Source: JAOEGB01 sp041262585
Lineage (GTDB): Bacteria; Actinomycetota; Actinomycetes; Streptosporangiales; Streptosporangiaceae
Direction of reading: 5' to 3'
DNA length: 64,000 bases
Assembly: GCF_041262585.1 (NCBI RefSeq)
Contig: NZ_JBGCBZ010000020.1
Coordinates: forward strand, 91,075-155,074
Shown here: positions 59,105 to 64,000 of the stretch, piece by piece
How the letters are laid out: each line of letters begins with the position of its first letter
How positions within the stretch are numbered: position 1 is the first letter of the stretch
Made by a program: the position numbers and the translations under genes
Notes under the pieces: generated by a model
What the model was told of the DNA's origin: nothing
What the model saw: only the letters and a program-made list of their open reading frames with translations
The model's database searches: none

Positions 59105-59141
59105 GAGGCAGGAAGCATGTTGGAAACACGCTTCCTGCCTC
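59105..59141 (-). terminator. Perfect 12-bp hairpin between the RHS gene and the small membrane gene
   Basis: GAGGCAGGAAGC and GCTTCCTGCCTC pair perfectly around a 13-nt loop, starting 48 bp after the RHS stop codon and ending 42 bp before the next start. It is a good terminator or processing site. Confidence 0.7.
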
Positions 59142-59188
59142 ATATGAGGTCGGCATGGGGCAGGGTCGCTAGACTCCTAGTGCACGGA

Positions 59189-62100
59189 TCACCAGGGTCT
59201 ATGCGCCCCATTATAGAGCCTCTGCCCCATATTGTAAATGAAGTCGTCTATAGCCATCCAGGCCTTCGCGGGAATGTATCGAGCCAGATACTTATAGATG
59301 AAAGTTCGGATCTTCAGGTTCAAGAACTTAACGAACTTGACCACAACTGTGCTGGCGACAGCCCCTATCACGAACCCTTTGAAGAAGCTCCATAGGAGCC
59401 CTCCCGCCTTGATCCCGCCTTGAGATCCATCGGAGCGCATGTAGATGTACTTTCCGACCTCCACAAGTCCCGACATCGCTCCCGAGCAGAGTATGAAGGC
59501 GAAGCCAGAAACAGCGCAAGCCGCGCTCAGAGCCTTACCCGCCAGCCATGCTACGCTGTCGCAAATCCATGAGCACGAGCGCTTTCCATCCAGGTCTCGG
59601 CAGTTGATGGGGTCGGCGCCACAGTATTCGTAGGCGTTGGCGTTACCTCCGATGACTGGATCGACTTGGAGAAAGCGACCGGTGTTGGGGTTGAACAGAC
59701 GCACGCCCATGAGGACGATGTCAGCGAGAGTGTCGCTGGCTCGTTGGGCGCCTCCAAGCCACTCATAGCGATCAGGTGTGCCAGAGGTGCGGTCCAGGCC
59801 ATACTCGGTTTGCTCGAAGTAGGCGCTGACCCCGGAGCCGAGTCTGTCGGCTGTGGCGACCACGTCGCCGTGTGGGTTGGTGAGCTGCAGGGTGAGCGTC
59901 CCGCTGTTTGCTAGCGTGGCGGCCAACCCGGTGAAGCCGAGGATGTTGCGGGTCCAGGTCCCGTCTGCCTCGTCGACCCAGGCGGGTGAATCACCGTCGC
60001 TGGCGTAGTGGTTGGTGGTGGTGCCGGAGGCGAACTGGCCGCTGATCGTGGCCGACTTGAGGCGGCCCAGCGGGTCGAGGGTGAAGGTCTTGGTGGTCAA
60101 CTCCTGGGTGAGCTGGGCGACCATGTCGTTGGCGAAGTAGCCGACTGTCAGGTCCGCGCCGGTGGTCTGTGATCCGGGCACCTTTGTGGTGCGGCCGAAG
60201 TCGTCGTAGATGTACCCGGTGTTGGTGATCCGATCGGCGGCGTCGTACGTGGACGACTTCACTGTGGGGGTGGTTGCGGTGGAACAACTCTTGTCCGCGG
60301 CGGCCGGGTATGTAGTGAGGCTGGTCCGGTTGGTGTTGACGTCGAACGCGTAAGCCCGGGTGGTGCAGGACCCGGCGTACGTGTCGGCGACCTTGGTCAA
60401 CCTACCGGCACCGTCGTACCCGAATGCCTGATCGCCTGCCGGGCCAGCCTGCCCGGCTACTCGCCCGTTCACGTCATGGTTGATCGTGTAGTCGAGCCAG
60501 GTGGAGGTGTTGCGGATATAGGTCAGTTTGGTCTGCTGCCCGGCCGTGTCGTACCTAGTTGAGGAGGTCAGACCGCCGGGGTAGACCTGCGTAACCAACT
60601 GCCCATTGGCGTCGTAGGCACCATAGAAGACGTGCGTGTCCGCGGTCAGACTGGTTGGCAGGCCACGTCGCTCGGCCCGTCCCTGGGCGTCGTTGCCGTC
60701 ATACCCGTAGCTGGTCGTACCCCTGCCGTCGGCTATCGAGGCGACCCGGCCGGCCGCGTCATATGTGGTCGTGGCGACATTTCCGCCGGCGTCGGTCTGC
60801 GACGTCACGCGTCCCAGTGCGTCATAGACTTTGGTGATCGAATCGGTGCTGGTCGACACCTGCGTCGGCAGCCCACTCCCCGGGTTGTAGGTGTACGTGA
60901 CGTTCGGCACCGCCGTACCCCCGCCAGCCGCCGGGGAAACCGACAGGGCAATCGTTGCGGGTCGTCCGGCGGCATCGGCGGTCATGGTGGTAGTACGTAC
61001 GGCAGTGCCGTTGTCCTCGATCGACTGCGCGACCTGCCCGTAGTAGCCGTACGTGGTTGTAGTGATCGGGAGGGCCTTGCCGGTCGGCTGCGCCGCCGGT
61101 GCCGTACGGCACAGCAGCCCAGCCCACTGCGGCTTGTTCCCACACGCCGTCACACTGTTGGTGCCCGCGGTGTAGTAGGAGGTCACTGTGGTACCGGCGT
61201 CCGCGCCGTTGGAGGCGGGCATCCGCCGCTCGATCTCCCGGCCGGCGCTGTCGTAGCGGGTCTTGCGAACAATGTCCGCGCTACCCGGCACGACCGTGGT
61301 CTGGCTGGTGGGAAGATACAGGCTCCAGCCGGTGGTGTCGCCGGACACGATCGCGTCATAGCCGGTCTTGCCCGTCTGAATATCCGCGGCGCCAGGGGTG
61401 GCCACGCCGTCCAAGACGATCGGCTTGGTGGTGGTCGTGGTGACCAGACCCGCGCCCACACGGTCGGCAGGTGCGCCCTCGTCGTACACGTACTCTGTCC
61501 GCAGCCGGGCCGAGTAGACGACTTGGCCGGACGCCAGGGTGATCCGATGTGCCGGACCGGTCTGGGTCAGGACGTTTCCGTCATTGTCGTAGGTAGTGGC
61601 TGTGGCAAGCACGTCGGCCCGCGCAGCCGAATTGGACATGCCGGAGACGACCGCGTCCGTGTCGACGGTCGGAACCAGCGCCTGGGCGCGGTTGCCCGGC
61701 GACAGTTGCCACACGGTGTTGCCGTCGTCGTCATAGCGGCTCGCCGATACCTGCCATGCGCCAGCTCCATAGCTGGCGGTGTTGACCGCTCGGCCGTTGA
61801 CATCGAGGTAGGTCAGCGCCGCGTACGGGTAGTCGGCGGCACTTGGCGTGTACACCCCGGAGCCGTTACGCGCGGGGACATGTGAGGCCGGGAAGAACGC
61901 CGTGCCAACGCGCGGCAGGTCGACCGTCTGGGCCCAGGTGGCGGTCGTGGCGGCGCTCAGATCGATTGGTGCGCCGCTGCCGCCAATCGGCAGATCGTAG
62001 GCGATGGCCTGGGTTAGTTCTCCCTGAGGACTGGTCCGGCTGACGTGCGCCAACCTGCCCGCGCTGTCGTACGCCAGGGTCCATGGGGCCAGACCGGGCG

Positions 62101-64000
62101 GGGTGACTTGGGAGATCCGGCCCTCGCCGTTGTAGTAGTACGTTGTGGTCAGGTTGGTCCGTGGGTCGGTGACCGTGCGCAGGTGACCGGTCGAGTCGTA
62201 GGCGTATGAGGCCATGACGGTCGTCTTCATGGCCGATGTGGCCGGGTCGAAGGCGGTGAAGGAGATCGAGGCCACCTGGCCGGTGTAGTCACCCCAGCCG
62301 GAGCCGACCCCCGTGGCGGTCGTCGAGGACGCGTAGGTGACATCGAGGGCCTTGCAGCCGGCGACCAGCGCGGCTGAGCAGTCGACCCCGGTCGGGACCG
62401 GCGCCAGGATCCGGGTGACACGGCCCTGGCCGTCGTAACGGTAAGTGGTCGTGTTCGCCGTGCCGGGCTCGTTGATCGAGGTCACGTTCCACACGCTGTT
62501 CGCCAGCGTGAAGACTGTTTTTACTCCGGTGCTGCTGGTGTGGGTGAACTGGGTGGCGGAGTCCTTGACAACGATGGACCCGTCGGTCGCGTCGCCGGTG
62601 CCCTTGTAGGTGCCATCCGCTTGGACTGTGTAGGTCAGCTCAGCGCCGTCAGCCCCGGTGAACAGGACGTATCCGTCGGCCGAGTGGTCGGCGAAGGCCG
62701 TCGCCGAGACCTCGGAGGATCCGGTGGGAAAAGCGGCCTTCCAGCCCGGCCCGAACACACCCGAGGCTGTCGGAGCCAGCGTCGTGTGCCCGCGGCTGAC
62801 CGACAGCCCAAAGGCAGAGGCGTCCACGGCGGACAGGGAGTAGTCGCCGGTCAACAGCGACACCTCTCCGGGGCCAAGCGGCTGCGTGGCGTAAGACGAG
62901 CCGAAGGCGGTTCGCTCTAGCGTGAACTGGACCGGCTTGGAGCACTGCTCGTCGGCTCCGACGAAACAGGCGCGCACCTCGACCGGGCCGTCCCCACGCG
63001 TGGCCAGGGTGTGGGCCGCGTTCCAGGTCAGGTCCGCGAAGTCCTTGCTCGTGTCGGTGCGGGTCTGCGGCCAACCCGAAATCGGGCCAGGTGAACCGGG
63101 CACGCTCACATCCGCGGTGGGGATGTCCGTCCAGGTACCGTCACCGCTGAGATCGGCCAGGTACTGGTAGCGCACCGCTGCATACTCCGGCTTCGCGCGC
63201 GAGGCCAGCGTGATCGCGGCCTGGGTACGATCGCCGTCGGTGGGCTTGGTCACCTCGCCGACGCCGACACCGAAGCTGTACGTGGAGTCGGCCGAGGAGG
63301 TGCCTGAGGCGCCGTTGGCGTGGACGGTCAGCGTGTGCCAGCCTTCGGCCGGGTCGATGCTGATCGTCGCCGGGTCGCCAGTGACCGTGGTTGGCTGAAG
63401 CGCGTTCTCCAGCTGCCAGGTGTATCCCGTGACGTTCGCCGACGGCGAGTCCAGAGTGCAGGTCGCCGGCCCGGACTGCTTGGCCGTCCAGGCGCCCGAG
63501 GGGTAGCCCGAACAGGAAAGCGCGGGCGGCTGCGGGACGCTGGTGTCGATCGTGAGGTCCTGCCAGGCGGAGTAGGCGGAGTAGGTCGTGCCGTCGTAGG
63601 CGCGGGCCCTCCACTTGATCTGCTGGCCGTTGGCCAGCGTGCCCGCGGGGATGACCACCGCGCCTTCGCTGCCCGCTGCGACGTTGGTCGCTGTGCCGGT
63701 CCAGATCGTCGCGCCCGCGCGCTGTACCTCGAACTCGCCCGTCAGCACGCCGCCGTCGGCGTCCTTGAGTTGAGCGCGCAGGGTGGGAGTAAGGGAGTTG
63801 CTACGCCCGGCGACAAACGGGCTGGCCGACAGCGTCCCCACGGTGGGCGGCACGGTGTAGGTCACCGCCAGCTTGGGCGGGAAGTTGAACTCGACCGTTT
63901 CCTCCGAGGTGGAGTACACCCAGTAGCTGGAGGTCGTGCCCTCGGTCGGGGCGCGCAGCACTAGGCCGTTGTTTGCGGCGGTGCCGTTCGCCCATTTCTT
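59189..64000 (-). CDS. Giant YD-repeat (RHS/wall-associated) protein, 5' end outside window
   Basis: At least 1,603 residues, open to the window edge. Visible N-terminal part: the end of a DNRLRE-like domain (KKWANGTAANNGLVLRAPT) and Ig-like segments. Dozens of YD/RHS repeats follow (YDSTGHLRTVTDPR, YDAAGRVASIADGRG, YDGAGRLTKVADTY and similar). The core-closing RHS signature is LMGVRLFNPNTGRFLQVDPVIGGNANAYEYCGADPINCRDLDGK, about 59,590-59,710. The last ~130 residues after DLDGK are a different, Cys-containing, hydrophobic then basic domain (residues LAACAVSGFAFILCSGAMSG, GLLWSFFKGFVIGAVAST, IRTFIYKYLARYIP). In such proteins this tip is the variable effector. Confidence 0.92.
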   Translation of the reverse strand, partial: KKWANGTAANNGLVLRAPTEGTTSSYWVYSTSEETVEFNFPPKLAVTYTVPPTVGTLSASPFVAGRSNSLTPTLRAQLKDADGGVLTGEFEVQRAGATIWTGTATNVAAGSEGAVVIPAGTLANGQQIKWRARAYDGTTYSAYSAWQDLTIDTSVPQPPALSCSGYPSGAWTAKQSGPATCTLDSPSANVTGYTWQLENALQPTTVTGDPATISIDPAEGWHTLTVHANGASGTSSADSTYSFGVGVGEVTKPTDGDRTQAAITLASRAKPEYAAVRYQYLADLSGDGTWTDIPTADVSVPGSPGPISGWPQTRTDTSKDFADLTWNAAHTLATRGDGPVEVRACFVGADEQCSKPVQFTLERTAFGSSYATQPLGPGEVSLLTGDYSLSAVDASAFGLSVSRGHTTLAPTASGVFGPGWKAAFPTGSSEVSATAFADHSADGYVLFTGADGAELTYTVQADGTYKGTGDATDGSIVVKDSATQFTHTSSTGVKTVFTLANSVWNVTSINEPGTANTTTYRYDGQGRVTRILAPVPTGVDCSAALVAGCKALDVTYASSTTATGVGSGWGDYTGQVASISFTAFDPATSAMKTTVMASYAYDSTGHLRTVTDPRTNLTTTYYYNGEGRISQVTPPGLAPWTLAYDSAGRLAHVSRTSPQGELTQAIAYDLPIGGSGAPIDLSAATTATWAQTVDLPRVGTAFFPASHVPARNGSGVYTPSAADYPYAALTYLDVNGRAVNTASYGAGAWQVSASRYDDDGNTVWQLSPGNRAQALVPTVDTDAVVSGMSNSAARADVLATATTYDNDGNVLTQTGPAHRITLASGQVVYSARLRTEYVYDEGAPADRVGAGLVTTTTTKPIVLDGVATPGAADIQTGKTGYDAIVSGDTTGWSLYLPTSQTTVVPGSADIVRKTRYDSAGREIERRMPASNGADAGTTVTSYYTAGTNSVTACGNKPQWAGLLCRTAPAAQPTGKALPITTTTYGYYGQVAQSIEDNGTAVRTTTMTADAAGRPATIALSVSPAAGGGTAVPNVTYTYNPGSGLPTQVSTSTDSITKVYDALGRVTSQTDAGGNVATTTYDAAGRVASIADGRGTTSYGYDGNDAQGRAERRGLPTSLTADTHVFYGAYDANGQLVTQVYPGGLTSSTRYDTAGQQTKLTYIRNTSTWLDYTINHDVNGRVAGQAGPAGDQAFGYDGAGRLTKVADTYAGSCTTRAYAFDVNTNRTSLTTYPAAADKSCSTATTPTVKSSTYDAADRITNTGYIYDDFGRTTKVPGSQTTGADLTVGYFANDMVAQLTQELTTKTFTLDPLGRLKSATISGQFASGTTTNHYASDGDSPAWVDEADGTWTRNILGFTGLAATLANSGTLTLQLTNPHGDVVATADRLGSGVSAYFEQTEYGLDRTSGTPDRYEWLGGAQRASDTLADIVLMGVRLFNPNTGRFLQVDPVIGGNANAYEYCGADPINCRDLDGKRSCSWICDSVAWLAGKALSAACAVSGFAFILCSGAMSGLVEVGKYIYMRSDGSQGGIKAGGLLWSFFKGFVIGAVASTVVVKFVKFLNLKIRTFIYKYLARYIPAKAWMAIDDFIYNMGQRLYNGAHRPW

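Overview
This is a high-GC actinobacterial chromosome segment. The evidence is strong third-position GC bias, a WhiJ-type HTH/DUF397/RsbW-like gene set, a Pkn-type Ser/Thr kinase, DUF2795 and PGPGW-motif proteins, actinobacterial IS families and a YD-repeat (RHS) wall protein. A member of the Streptosporangiaceae or a relative is my guess. The sequence does not settle the genus.

Region 1 (1-38 kb) looks like ordinary chromosome. It starts with a leftward operon for a PLP-dependent threonine aldolase, an SDR and a two-part DUF6421-like protein. Next come two tandem paralogous membrane proteins, the first truncated, each preceded by the same palindrome GGGTGA-N7-TCACCC, facing a NarL-type two-component system. 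A degenerate trypsin-fold membrane protein is paired with a Ser/Thr kinase. A cobalamin riboswitch leads a leftward btuF-btuC-btuD-cbiZ operon for corrinoid uptake and salvage. After an acyltransferase, an oxidoreductase and a phosphatase comes a WhiJ-like locus with a tandem decamer operator. A helicase-associated-domain protein, two M20 peptidases, secreted proteins, a GroES-like protein, pta-ackA, a patatin and a sodium/solute symporter with its small partner follow. A sugar-type binding lipoprotein and a CAU tRNA end the region.

Region 2 (38.4-58.7 kb) is an accessory island bounded by transposon debris. On the left are an ISAs1-type fragment, an intact 1,243-bp DDE insertion sequence with 12-bp inverted ends, a broken IS630-type gene and a frameshifted IS-associated gene. 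On the right are a truncated IS256-type transposase, a 144-bp copy of one end of the left IS, and an ISAs1 C-terminal fragment. Between them lies an amino-sugar or polysaccharide catabolism cluster: a secreted parallel beta-helix protein, a peptide/oligosaccharide-type ABC transporter (DppBCDF plus binding lipoprotein), a GNAT-like acyltransferase, a Gfo/Idh/MocA oxidoreductase, a GH20 beta-hexosaminidase, two ROK regulators, a broken second beta-helix gene and a decapitated Tat lipoprotein gene. Three promoters inside the island share TAGTCCAA-N4-TTGAC, which I propose is the ROK operator. The cluster is decaying, with nonsense, frameshift and IS truncations.

Region 3 (58.7-64 kb) holds the 3' three-quarters or so of a giant YD-repeat (RHS/wall-associated) gene that runs off the window. 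After a perfect 12-bp-stem hairpin comes a small two-helix membrane protein, which is a candidate immunity partner or accessory protein.

No CRISPR array, rRNA, prophage or complete secondary-metabolite cluster was seen.
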